This document shows, in pieces, positions 11,155 to 21,479 of a stretch of DNA of 64,000 nt. Origin of the DNA: Aselliscus stoliczkanus (lineage: Eukaryota; Chordata; Mammalia; Chiroptera; Hipposideridae); assembly GCA_033961575.1 (NCBI GenBank), contig CM066730.1, positions 134,984,523-135,048,522 on the forward strand, given 5' to 3'. Below the pieces are notes generated by a model that did not search any database, was not told the DNA's origin, and saw only the letters and a list, made by a program, of their open reading frames with translations. Numbering within the stretch: position 1 is the first letter of the stretch; every line of letters starts with the position of its first letter. A program made the translations under genes and the position numbers.

Positions 11155-11457
11155 TCCACACTTTCCCTTGGCTCAGGACTCAGCTAAGATAACCCATCCT
11201 CCAGGAAAGCTTCCCTGACTCTTCAGATTGAATGAAGGGGCCCTGCTTAGCACACCCACTGCACCTCAGTACAATCTCATACATCCCCACATGTCTTGGT
11301 AATTGTCCCTTCCCTTATCTGATCTCCACCTACTGGACTAGCAGCTGTATCAGGGCAGGGGCCAGCCCATCCCTTCCACCTTTGTGACCCCAGAATCTAG
11401 CACTTTGCCTGGCACACAGCAGGTGTTCAGCAAGTATTTATGGAATGAATAAATAAT
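11155..11457 (+). mobile_element. L2 LINE 3' end
   Basis: 'ccaggaaagcttccctgactc', 'actggactagcagctgtatc', 'ctagcactttgcctggcac' and the terminal 'tatttatggaatgaataaat' mark a sense L2 end. Confidence 0.85.
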
Positions 11458-11537
11458 TCATGACAATAGGAGATCAAAGTTTCTCTTGATAGCTAACCAG
11501 AAGAGATTCCAAAATGGGCCTTGAAGAACCCTTGTTA

Positions 11538-11562
11538 TGTGTGTGTGTGTGGGGGGGGGTGC
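11538..11562. repeat. (GT)n with G9 tract
   Basis: A short TG run is directly followed by nine or more G residues near 11550-11559. Confidence 0.85.
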
Positions 11563-12905
11563 AGGGTGGAAATGTGGAAAGAACATGTGATTGTGTGAGG
11601 GGACAAGTCATCAGAACACCATTCTCTCAAATACAAAAAATAGCCCTGTGACATTTCTTATAAAGGAGAAAGAGTATATTCAGCAGTGAACTGTTCTTTT
11701 TTTTTCTCTTTAATTGTTGATGGTTGGTTTTCAGGGTCTGTGACTTTTCATAGGTCATGTTCTTGTCATTTTTCTTATGAAAAGCAGAAGTATTTTTAAA
11801 AACAAATAAGTAAACTTACTAATTTTACAAAATAAGTAATGGTTTATGAAGTTACACATTTCTCTGAAACAATCTTAAAAATACTGATTTACCAGATTAG
11901 TAGAAAACAGTAGATACTTTTATATTCATAAAGTTAATATTGTCTTATTTAAATCTGGCCAGTTATATGTATACTGAAAACAAAAAGTGTTAACACCACA
12001 TTTGCATGTTTCAATTCATCTAGAGGACCAAAGGTGATATTATCTGTAATGCTGTGTTTGTGTCTCTATAATTAAGGTTGCATTTGGATGTTTTTATAAC
12101 TAAATCCTATATCTAGAGGTGTATAACCTCCATTACAAAACCCCCTTTGGCACACCTAGCCTTTGCCTGTGGAAACAAACAAACAAACCAACTTCACATC
12201 AACCATTGGGTGAACTGAGAATGGAAAAGGAAAACAATTGCTTCTAGTTGTTACCGCATTTTTTAGGCACCTTAAACAAAGCAGTAGCCAGAGGCTATGA
12301 ATGGCTTGAATATAAAATAGTGCTATTGAATTTTGTGTGTACAAGCATTGATTTCTTGATACCTTGAGTTTGGAAACTCCTCCCTCTGATAAAGCCAAGT
12401 TCAAGCATCTGCCCCAAGTTGTGCCTTCACCTACCTTCATTCCCTGGTATCATTTGAGTGCACTGGCTGTTTGGGAATGGGAATTCCCTGAACAACAGCA
12501 TGAGGTGGTGTCGGAAATGAAAAAGGAAGCCAAATTCTATTCTGTGTGAGGAGGAAGGACATGACTTCTCATGTGAGGATAAATTTCAGATCGAATATGA
12601 TAATAAGGCTAAAGAATATTATTTCAGTTTTACAAATGATTCCCTCTGCCCTTCAAGGACTGTCTTTCTTAGAAGCCAGATCTTTACAGAAAATGATTTT
12701 GCTTCTCCCAAGTGGGAGAAGGCTGGGCCTTCCCTCCTCCACCCAAGGAAGGGCTTTGTGGAGCCACCAAAAGCACCGGAAGCTCTAGCTAGGACCCTAA
12801 GCAAAGACCTATGACTGAGCCACAGCCAGTGAACTCGCTGGGCCTCCCAGTCAGCTTGAGCAGCTCTGACACGAGCTTACATCAGACCTTATGGGGCCTC
12901 ATATA
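11563..12905. other. Unique sequence, no gene seen
   Basis: Overlapping opposed frames at 12156-12804 have no recognisable domain. No repeat family is evident apart from simple T- and A-rich patches. Confidence 0.5.
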
Positions 12906-12924
12906 GTAGATGACCATGATGCTT

Positions 12925-13165
12925 GCTTTCATTTATCTCTGGGCCTTGGTATATGCTGTTACTTTTGGATCCCTCTCTCCACAAGCTCCATCTTCTCTTG
13001 GAAGCCTTTTTTGATGCCCTTTCACAGCTCTATCTCCATTCGCATCATGTTGCATTTGTTCCCGTGCCTGCCTCTCTTACAGACCATAAGCAACCTGACA
13101 TCCAGGGCAGTACCCAGCACATGCAGATATTCAGCAAATGGCTATTGAATGGATTATTGAAGCAA
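12925..13165 (+). mobile_element. L2 LINE fragment
   Basis: 'tctgggccttggtatatgctg', 'tcttggaagccttttttgatg', 'cagggcagtacccagcacat' and 'tggctattgaatggattatt' are L2-like in order. It is more diverged than the copy at 11155. Confidence 0.72.
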
Positions 13166-14257
13166 TGAGCTAAATTAGCTGAATTTGGGTTAGTTTCACA
13201 TGACACCAATATATTTGAATCAGTTGATACCTTTAACAAAAAGAATCCACTTTCATTGGATTGCCTCAGCTGATTCAGTACAAATGGTCCCCTGCAGACG
13301 TAGATCTCAAATTGAACTCTCTAAAATCTCCATTCTATGCTGTGAGGTTCCTTAGTAATATTACCCTTGCTACTTTACTGCCTCTTATAGAGAAAGCACT
13401 CTCAAGAAGTAGTTGCCTGATCCTGAATGCACTTATCTGATGAGTTGTTTTAAAAATAACATATTTTACCAAAAGTGATAGCTGATGTAACCCTTAATAC
13501 TTTGGAGAAAATTGAGATTTGGGCAAATATACTAAACTGGTCTAAACAGCCACTATTAAAATAAAAGGGTTCATCTTCTGTATAACTGATGATGGTCAGC
13601 CTGCATAGACAAGTGTAGGCCTCTATGGCTCATTGAAAATACTGGTTTATTTACTTGGATTTGATCACAAAGGAAATCAAGGGAATTGTTACCCTGACTG
13701 AGTATTCTAAAACAAAAGAGGAGTTGATTTAGAATCCAACAGTTCTTTCTGAGACAGAATGCAGAGCTTTTGTTGGGATTTTGTAAATGGCAGTGAGCAA
13801 CCACAGGTTTGCTCTTTTTCAGATTATTAAGGGTTGAACAGAATTGTTCGTCCTGACAACTTGGAAAAGGAAGGCCTATGTAATAAGAAAGAAAAGAATC
13901 TCACAGGTGCCACAATGACCCATTTTATTTGGGTGCTATAGGACAGGGGCTGTCTTTCCCTATGTATGATATCTTATTTGTATTATTTATAAACATTTTC
14001 TACCTGTGAAGGAAAATGCTGATGGACAATGAGGTAACTGTTGTTTCTAGCCATAGGAGGGACTCAGAGGTATTCTGTTGACTTGAATTAACATTACAAA
14101 TCATGAATGTTGAAATGGGAATACAAAAAGACTCCCACCATTGTAATTTGCAGTGTCAGCACTTCTTTGCTAGCTATTAATTAAAGTTTTTGCCATTAAT
14201 ATTTAGGCATATTAATTAGTAATAAAAATCACATTTTATCATACTTTCAAATTATAA
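13166..14257. other. Unique sequence, no gene seen
   Basis: No repeat or exon recognised. 14160-14240 is rich in ATTAAT motifs. Confidence 0.5.
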
Positions 14258-14375
14258 AACTGTTTTCACAAACATTAGCTTCTAATATGTAATAACCCTA
14301 TCAAGTGGATGGGACAGATTTTATTATCTTTATTTCTCAGATGAGGACGTGGAGGCTTGGAAAGGTCAAATGACT
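14258..14375 (-). repeat. MIR SINE fragment, antisense
   Basis: 'ttttattatctttatttctcag' and 'atgaggacgtggaggcttgg' followed by 'aaaggtcaaatgactgac' fit antisense MIR core. Confidence 0.7.
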
Positions 14376-15304
14376 GACTGACATAAGATTCATCCCACAT
14401 AATAACATCTTTAGCTTGCAAGACTCAATACCTTTTTAGTATAAAAGCAAAACACCCGGCATGTTTTGAGTAATCCCATTTATCGGGCAAACTATACAAT
14501 ATTGACAGAGAGGATTCTCTGTCTACAGAAATCCTTTCCTCACAGTCAATCCCTTCCTGACCTAGAGGGGAGTTTTCTATATTCCCAAAGCTTATCTGTC
14601 AATATTCCACCATTAGTCCAATAAAAGGTATTACTCGAAACTTGACTCTACATTTTGTCTGACCAATAAAGGCAAGTAATTAAAAATATTGAGTTAGAAA
14701 CCAAGATATATTGGGTATTGTGATGCTCTAGTAGCTACATTCTTGAAAAATAATTTACTGCCTTACTATTAAAATACAATTTTTTTTTTAAGTTGGTAGT
14801 CTAGTCTTTTCCAGACCAATTTAGATTTTTATAACCAGGTGTACTTCAGCACGTATCTTTCCTGACATCCTTTATAGTTGCAGGGAGTACAGATGAGGCC
14901 CTAAGCAGCACGTGATGCTGAAACACGACCAAAAGGTAAACAGGTTGAATTGTTAAGCTGACAAGACAGGGTAGCTCCTTGGAAGAGAGAAAGGCAAAAA
15001 CTTTGGAAGGATCTTTCCTTCTATTTTTCCCCTATTTAGACTTAGCAAAAAATGAGGTGACTTAGTTCCGTTTACCCACTTCACAAGGTTATTGTTATTC
15101 GGAACCCAGAGTCTACATATGGTCTCCCTAGAGAAATGGGTTTCACATGAGACGCCCATGTTATTAGTGATCGTTATAGCCATTGACCATGTCCATCCTC
15201 CATCCACACTCAGAATGCTCCATTCTGTGCTACAGGTGTAATGAATGATTGATTGATTAATACTCTAAACTATGAACTTCACTTAGGATTTCTTTTGGGG
15301 AGTC
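14376..15304. other. Unique sequence, no gene seen
   Basis: An 84-codon antisense frame at 14953-15207 has no motif. No repeat recognised. Confidence 0.5.
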
Positions 15305-15397
15305 TGATTTTTCTTGGTGCTGAATCTTAAGCACCCAGAACAGCTCCTCCCATACAGTAGGCACTCAATAAATATTTGTTGACTGAATGAATAAATA
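15305..15397 (+). mobile_element. L2 LINE 3'-terminal fragment
   Basis: 'agcacccagaacagctcctcc', 'cagtaggcactcaataaata' and 'tttgttgactgaatgaataaat' are the characteristic end of L2. Confidence 0.85.
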
Positions 15398-15719
15398 ACA
15401 ATGGCTATATCTGGACAACTGAGACAAAGGAGGGAAAAGAATTTCAGGCAGAGAGTATGCAATTAACAAATTCACAGGAGGGGGGATGTATGTGGGAGGG
15501 ATAGAAAGGAATCTACTCTGGCCTAGCTTATAGAGGCCACTTTTATCAGGAAGTATTCCTTGCTATATGCAAAACGCCTCAGGCAGTGATCACAACTTAA
15601 GTGCAGGACTTTCACCACACAACCTTAGCCTGTATCACAAATTTTAAAGTCCATCAGGCCAAGTAGAGAATCCTCATCTTTGGTGGAGGAAATCTCAAAG
15701 TTTTGTCATCATTATTAAT
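15398..15719. other. Unique sequence, no gene seen
   Basis: No recognisable feature. Confidence 0.5.
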
Positions 15720-15945
15720 GATTGCCAATCCAGAGAGCAGGGACCATGCTTCTCATGAACAATGTTGTGTTCTTAGCACTCAGATGATGCTATTTTTTTT
15801 TTTTTAATGAAAGGATGAATATATGTCAGGCTCAGTAAATCCACAGAGGATCATTGGGAGGATGAAATGAGACAATATAAGTAAATGTCTTGCACAGTGC
15901 CCTGCTTGGAACTAGAGTTTGATAAATTATTAACTCTGATGCTAA
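15720..15945 (+). repeat. L2-like then MIR-like fragments
   Basis: 15735-15780 ('gagagcagggaccatgcttc') resembles L2. 15853-15940 ('aggatgaaatgagacaatat', 'cttgcacagtgccctgcttgg') resembles the 3' part of sense MIR. The join between them near 15800-15850 includes a T14 run. Confidence 0.6.
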
Positions 15946-15954
15946 TGACAACCC

Positions 15955-16065
15955 TGGATGGTAGCTATTGTTACCTCCATTTTACAAATGAGAAAGTAAG
16001 GCTGAGAGAGGTTAAGTGACTTGCCCACATGACTTATCCAGTTTAACTCCACAGCTTGTGGCTTC
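15955..16065 (-). repeat. MIR SINE fragment, antisense
   Basis: 'ttacctccattttacaaatg' and 'gagaggttaagtgacttgcc' are well kept antisense MIR core. Confidence 0.82.
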
Positions 16066-16257
16066 TCCCTATTTCTTAAGGTAAAGATGCTTCAAGATTC
16101 AGTGTCACTTCTATTGGGTGCAGAAAATAGTATATGGGCCAGGAAGTACTATTTTATTCTGTTCTAATAAGAGTCATTGTGAGGCAAATTCTTGGAAATG
16201 TTCAGAGATAGTACAGAATGGAAATAAAAGCAGAATTAGGTTTTGCTAGATGACATA

Positions 16258-16475
16258 ATATTCTGGTTAAGAGATGAAAATCTGGGATAAGAGACGTTTA
16301 GGTTAGAGTCCCAGCTGCTCCAATCAAAGAGCTATGGGACTTTCAGCAAGTTACTTGACCCCTCTGAGCTTCAAGTTTCTCCTGTACAAAATGTAGATGG
16401 GAAACACCTCTGTCATAGAATGAAATAAAGTAATGCATTTGCGTGTTTAATACAGTGCTGAGCACAAGGTAAGCA
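16258..16475 (+). repeat. MIR SINE
   Basis: 'attctggttaagagatgaaa', 'gttagagtcccagctgctcc', 'agcaagttacttgacccctc' and 'aatacagtgctgagcacaag' run in MIR order. Confidence 0.83.
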
Positions 16476-17759
16476 GCCCACAGCACTCTCACATCTATCC
16501 CATTTTGGTTGTAAGGAATTTGATTTGTAATTGGATTTGTTTCTTTGGTTCTGGCTTGCTAACAATTAAATGGGCATCATGGAAGCAGTAAGAAGTCAGT
16601 TTTGAAGTGGGCACTCCATTAAGACAAACGGCTTGGAGGGGATGCTCCCACTTTCCTTGATGCTATATTGTTTTGCTCTGTCTAGCTAGAACACAAACCA
16701 AACAGCCGTGTATTGATTTACAGTATAAAGACACTACCTTTACAAGATGAAGGGCTAGAAACTTTATTTTCTTTTAATGAAAGTTCAGCTTCTGTAGACC
16801 ACAGCCAAGTCAGCTAGGGGAACAAAGAAGAATGTGGGTTTCTTTTCTCCCCCACCTACAGATTTGATTGCTTTCAATCCCATAGGGGAACAGCGTCTGA
16901 AGGAATTATTAAAGAATTAACCCAATAACCTCTTGAAAAGATGGTGACCAGTGTAAGCTTATGACCTCAAACTGATTTTTAAAAAGCAGTAGATGATACC
17001 AAAAAGTGACATAAATCTGTCTTGTACAAAGAACTGGAAATTCCTAAGTTAGCTGAGAAAAATTTATTCAGTTTGTTATTTATTTTATAGCAAGTCATAC
17101 TATAATATAATTACTTATAGTACTGGTATTTTGAAGAAATATCAATTTGTTAATAAGCCTCAAATAGTGCTATTTTCTTTAATTGCAGTTCTTTATCCTG
17201 GAGAATGCTTTAGAAATTTACCTATATCCTAGAAAAAGGCTAAGAATGTAAAAATAAAGGTAGTGATGGAAAAATAATAACTCTGAATTTGAAGAACTAT
17301 TATCATTTCTCCTTTTAATTTAAAATAGAATTCAGGAATGTGGAAATCCATTAAAAATTTAACACTTTGCAGTTAATGTTTAACATTTGCTAATGCAGTA
17401 CACTTGCTCTAATAGTTAATATACGTAAATATTGAAATTCATCCATGGCATGTTTTAACACAATTTACCTTTAAGATTTGAAAAGAAAAGGTTGAAACTA
17501 AGAGAAATATCAGGTTCCACATTAAATACTGGGTTCTCCATTAAATTTTCTTTTGCTGTCCTTCAAATGAACTGTTTTGAAAGTAGATTTTAGAATAGAC
17601 TTTTAAGGAAAATATCGAAATAGAAAATATACATTTTTCATTCAAACAGTTGATGGAGTTGAAAAATCAAGACATAAGAAAAACTGGAAGATAGAAGAAC
17701 TTTTGTGTATCATGGCTAGAAGTTTCAAACAAAACTAAGCATCAAAATATTAGAACACA
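16476..17759. other. Unique AT-rich sequence, no gene seen
   Basis: No known repeat across 1.3 kb. TAAT-containing motifs are frequent, but I cannot separate signal from base composition here. Confidence 0.5.
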
Positions 17760-18440
17760 CTAACAGAACCCCATTGTCACTAAAACTAATTAGTGTTCTG
17801 CTGTTTAATGCAAAAGCCTACATGCTGTCTTGACCTTTTTACACGTTGTGTCTAAGGTTGTGCCATAAAACAGAGGGAAGCACAGAATGCCTCCAGATAG
17901 CCTCAGAGGTTTTCCTTTGTAAGTAGTTCAATTGATTGTAACAATGCAGGCTGTGTGTAGGACTTATTTAAAGGTGCTGTTTATTAGATCTTGATTACAA
18001 GGAGCCAGTGAATTAAAGTAATGTCATGCTAGGGAACAGTTTCCAGGGCAGAATGACTGCCATTTCTGTTTAATGTGAGGCCGCATGGTTTAAAATACAC
18101 TTACCATAGAATGCATGACTTTGAAAGTTAGCTCTCAGTAAAACCCACACGACAGGCAGGATGGAGAGAGCGGCGGATTCTCTCAAGAAGGTATAATAAA
18201 GCAAGATTTTCATGGTGCAGCAGTGCAACACTCAGAAACAGTTATTGAAGCTGAGAACCCAGCAGGTTAGTAACTTGCAGGCACAGAAGGGCCTTTTCAT
18301 TTGAAAATCCCCAGGCAGTTTGGAAGCTGTGACTCATGAGCATCCTGCAAGGCAGATGTGGTTTGGTGGTTTAGCAAGCGTCATTTTCTTCTGTTGTGGG
18401 TCTGACTCAAAGTGTTTTCAGAGATTTGTCAAAGGAGAGG
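17760..18440. promoter_or_regulatory. Candidate conserved non-coding element
   Basis: A repeat-free block inside repeat-littered DNA. It holds a palindromic homeodomain-type site CTAATTAG at 17786-17793, and moderate GC with little low-complexity sequence. No open frame of note. The call is inference from texture and motif only; conservation has not been tested. Confidence 0.3.
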
Positions 18441-18529
18441 AAGAGATGTAGAACCTTCCTTGGTTCTCCAAGGCCTCCACAGTGGAGTCCGAACTCCTTA
18501 AAGTAGCTCACAAGCTTGAAGAAGCCCGC

Positions 18530-18765
18530 GTATCACCATGGCTAAGCACACAGACCCTGGGCTCTGATAGGTCAGGGTTCTGTTCAGGCTTTGCCATTTA
18601 GATAGCATGAGGCGTTGGGTAAGTTAGGTATATAACGCTTCCAAGCCTCCATTTTCGCATTTATAAGCTGTGGATGAGGGATTGTAGGGAAGATTTATTG
18701 GTGTAACTTATGTAAGATACTTGGTGTGATGCTTTGTATAGAACATGCATTCAGTAGATGGTAGC
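18530..18765 (+). repeat. MIR SINE
   Basis: 'ccatggctaagcacacagac', 'gggctctgataggtcagggt', 'tccattttcgcatttataag' and 'gatgctttgtatagaacatg' place a diverged sense MIR here. The antisense frame at 18708-19001 has no motif. Confidence 0.7.
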
Positions 18766-19005
18766 CAATGACAATAATAATAATGACTGTTGGGTATCTT
18801 CCTAGCCCTAGCACCTGCCACTCTAATTACCAAACCAGCATTCTTATTGGTAGCCACATGAATCACTTGCTCCTTCCAACACATATCATGCGTTTTGTAA
18901 ATATTGTGGATATATAATGAATCCAGTTTGTGTGCTTTTCCATGTTCTTTGAGGTAAAGATATTTTGAGTTCCTTAGAGGCAGAAGTCTTGTGCCTGACA
19001 CAGTA

Positions 19006-19245
19006 TACAGAGGGTGTCAGAAAAATGTATACAATTGGGCACTTTGGTCAGCGTTGCTCAAGCAGTAGTTCACCATAATCAGTGGTATCTGGATGCTGAT
19101 GGTAACCACTTTGAGCACCTCTTGTAATTGCAGAAGTCAAACATGACTTGTATTCATCTTTTATTATCAGTATATATTGAGTATTATAATTTTAATACAG
19201 CTTTCCTTTCTTAAAATGGGTATATATTTTTTGGCTCCCTCTGTA
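19006..19245 (+). mobile_element. Non-autonomous mariner-type DNA transposon
   Basis: Element 19008-19243 is bounded by TA dinucleotides at 19006-19007 and 19244-19245. Terminal inverted repeats of about 25 bp match imperfectly: the left end starts CAGAGGGTGTCAGAAAAATG and the complement of the right end starts CAGAGGGAGCCAAAAAATAT. At 19086-19124 the plus strand translates to a WYLDADGNHFEHLL-stop tail, typical of the C-terminus of mariner-like transposases, so this is an internally deleted copy and not a random MITE. It cannot mobilise itself. Which mariner lineage it belongs to is not known to me. Confidence 0.85.
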
Positions 19246-19800
19246 TTTCAATGGGTGAATGATGATTGGAAGGAGGACTTCTTCAGGGTCCTTTGTTGGC
19301 TTCCATAGAGCAGCATATCTCAAAGTGTGTTCTAAGAAACATTAACCCCATAAAATATTTCTTAATAAAGGATTCTTGGTCAAATAAGTTTGGGGAAAAC
19401 TGCTTATTCCATCACTCTCTTAGAAGTTCCAAATTCACAGCACCATAGGGAAGAATCAGAAATCTGGGTAAAGAAGACTATAACTTGATTCAACTCAGTG
19501 TCTACTAAATTTTTTGACCAAGAACATCTTTCTACATTCTACCCCCTACCAAGTAACCTCTATTATCACCCCAAAGAATAAATTTAGGTATCACTATTCT
19601 AAACTATCCAGAATTTTGTGAAATCATAAATAATGGCCTTAGCCATCGTTATTATATTAGGGTTGAATAAGATTTCTTTGGAAATTGAAGAGTGGCACTA
19701 AGGATTCCACCAATGATTGTCCAAGTTTATAGCTTGTGAATTGTCTTTAATTCTTTCCCCCCACCGCTTCTCCACCTGATCATCTCAAAAGTCCTGTTAA
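19246..19800. other. Unique sequence, no gene seen
   Basis: Frame 19266-19448 has no motif. No repeat recognised. Confidence 0.5.
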
Positions 19801-20229
19801 GGGCCGGCCGAGTGGCGCATTGGTTAAGAGCTGGTTTGGGATGCCAGCGGCCCTGGTTCAGATCCTACATATGAGGGCCAGTGACACTGCCCTCTACAGC
19901 TGACAACAGCTCCACGTGGAGCTCGGCTGTGCGAGCCCTGGCAATGGTGTAGTCTGCAGCCCCTGCTGCAGTGGGCTGCCATAGGCTACAGTGAGTGGCT
20001 GGCAGCCTGTGTGAGCTGCCAATAGCCGGGGTGAGTGACCAGCCAGAGGCCAGCGACTGATCTGCCTCATCCGGGAAGAATGCAATGACGATACCAACAT
20101 GGGCCAGTGAAGCAACGTCCTCCACAACTAGACTGAAGAACAAAAAGGCAGCAACTTGTCTGTTCCCCTTCCCCGATTCCCCAACGCTGTTCCCCTCCCC
20201 CAATTCCCCAATAAAATCTTTAAAAAAAA
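19801..20229 (+). mobile_element. Full-length GGCCGGCC-headed tRNA SINE, sense
   Basis: This is the clearest sense copy. The head starts GGGCCGGCCGAGTGGCGCA, with A-box-like TGGCGCATTGG at 19813-19823 and B-box-like GGTTCAGATCC at 19855-19865. 'tatgagggccagtgacactg' follows at 19870-19889, then a GC-rich body (19900-20080) with repeated 'gagtg(g/a)c' and 'ggctgcc' units. The tail has pyrimidine-rich 'gttcccctcccccaattccc' and ends with AATAAAATCTTT plus a short A run at 20222-20229. No flanking duplication is visible. Antisense open frames of 77 and 112 codons (19865-20203) are non-genic. Confidence 0.93.
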
Positions 20230-20389
20230 CTTATTATTTTGACACTCAGGGGCCCCCACAATCAAGTTGAGTTTTTTCCAGTATTTTCTCATTATTCTTT
20301 TTCACAAAGTTTTGCTCAAACCTGACTGATTTAATCATTATATTTTGGCATTCTTTCTTATAGTTTATCTCTAAGCCTTTGTTTATGTT

Positions 20390-20613
20390 GTTCCAGTAAT
20401 GAACAGATTCTGTACCAGCCTCTATATTAAGCACTTTACATATATTATCTCATGTATTATTAACAAAAATTATATGAGATAGGTGGTAATAATTATCCCC
20501 ATTTTACAGAGAGGATTAGAAAAATTAGGTAACTTGGTGAGAGCCTTACAGCTAATAAATGGCAGAACCAGGACTTAAGCCCAGGCCTACCTGACTTCAA
20601 AGTCCCATGTTCA
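20390..20613 (-). repeat. MIR SINE, antisense, split by a short SINE
   Basis: 'attaagcactttacatatat', 'tatccccattttacagagag', 'gagccttacagctaataaat' and 'aggacttaagcccaggccta' are antisense MIR. The A-tailed short SINE at 20614-20739 is inserted at its head end. Confidence 0.87.
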
Positions 20614-20754
20614 GGCAGAGTGGCGTGATAGTTAAGAACTGGCTTGGGACGCCAGCAGCCCCAGTTCGGATCCCACATATGAGGGCCAGTGACACTGCCC
20701 TCTAAAAAAAAAAAAAAAAAAAAATCACCTTAAAAAAAAAAAGTCCCATGTTCA
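20599..20754 (+). mobile_element. Abbreviated GGCCGGCC-type SINE (head plus oligo-A)
   Basis: Element 20614-20739 has the tRNA-like head ('gagtggcgtgatagttaag', 'cagttcggatccca') and 'gggccagtgacactgccctct', then goes straight into A-rich tail at 20704. The whole body and the AATAAA tail of full-length copies are absent. A 15-bp target duplication AAAGTCCCATGTTCA (20599-20613, 20740-20754) proves that the short form was the inserted unit rather than a later deletion. Confidence 0.92.
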
Positions 20755-20809
20755 TATGTGCAGCCTTTTGCCTGACAGCTTTCTCTTCTCCCATATAAAT
20801 TACTACATT

Positions 20810-20935
20810 TTTTTTCAAGTCTTCCTCTTCCAAGAAATCTTCTCTGACTTCTATATCCCATAATCTCTCTCCCTTCCATGAACTTTTTAACATGTACTGT
20901 CTATTCCATTCTTTTGATAATTACCACATATACAT
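20810..20935 (+). mobile_element. L2-like fragment (weak)
   Basis: 'cttcctcttccaagaaatcttctctgac' spanning 20821-20848 recalls L2 sense sequence. No terminus is present. Confidence 0.45.
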
Positions 20936-21479
20936 ATACTGTCTGGTGTATTTGTGGGGACAAATGTTTGTTTTTCTGGTACATTCTCTGAGGGAATGGA
21001 GCTTTTGTACTAAACCTTCCATCCAGGCCCCCACAGCTTTTAGGCCAGTGCTTCCCCAAAAGCAAGGGGATCACATGTGTAGGTTGACATGAGTAGATAT
21101 TGGGCCAAGTGTCAAAAGACCTGAATTTTAGCTTTTATTAGCTGGAGGTGGGAATGTGGGGCTTGAGTCGAACATATTGTCTCTTGGGATCTCAGATTCC
21201 TTAGCTGTTATAAAGAGAAGATGACATGCCCCACCCCTGCCATTTAATATTATTTTCAGGAGCAAATAAGTCCACACATGTGAAAAAAATGTTCAAAACT
21301 TTTGAGTGCTGCACACATGCTAAGTATTGTTATAACAGTGGGCATCAATATATACGGTTAGTGGAGTCAGACCAGGAAGCTCTGAAGAAAGGGATGAGTG
21401 GGAACAGGCCAAGGGAAGCTCAGCAGAGGCTGACAATTATGATAATATGAGCAATCTAAAGGATATATTTTACCAGTGC
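20936..21479. other. Unique sequence, no gene seen
   Basis: Frames at 20892-21092 and 21226-21450 show no motif. Confidence 0.5.

Noticed and set aside
19865..20203. A 112-codon antisense frame with a repeatable peptide
   Set aside because: The peptide recurs at 2885, 5618, 23860 and 41270 only because it is the SINE read in one frame.
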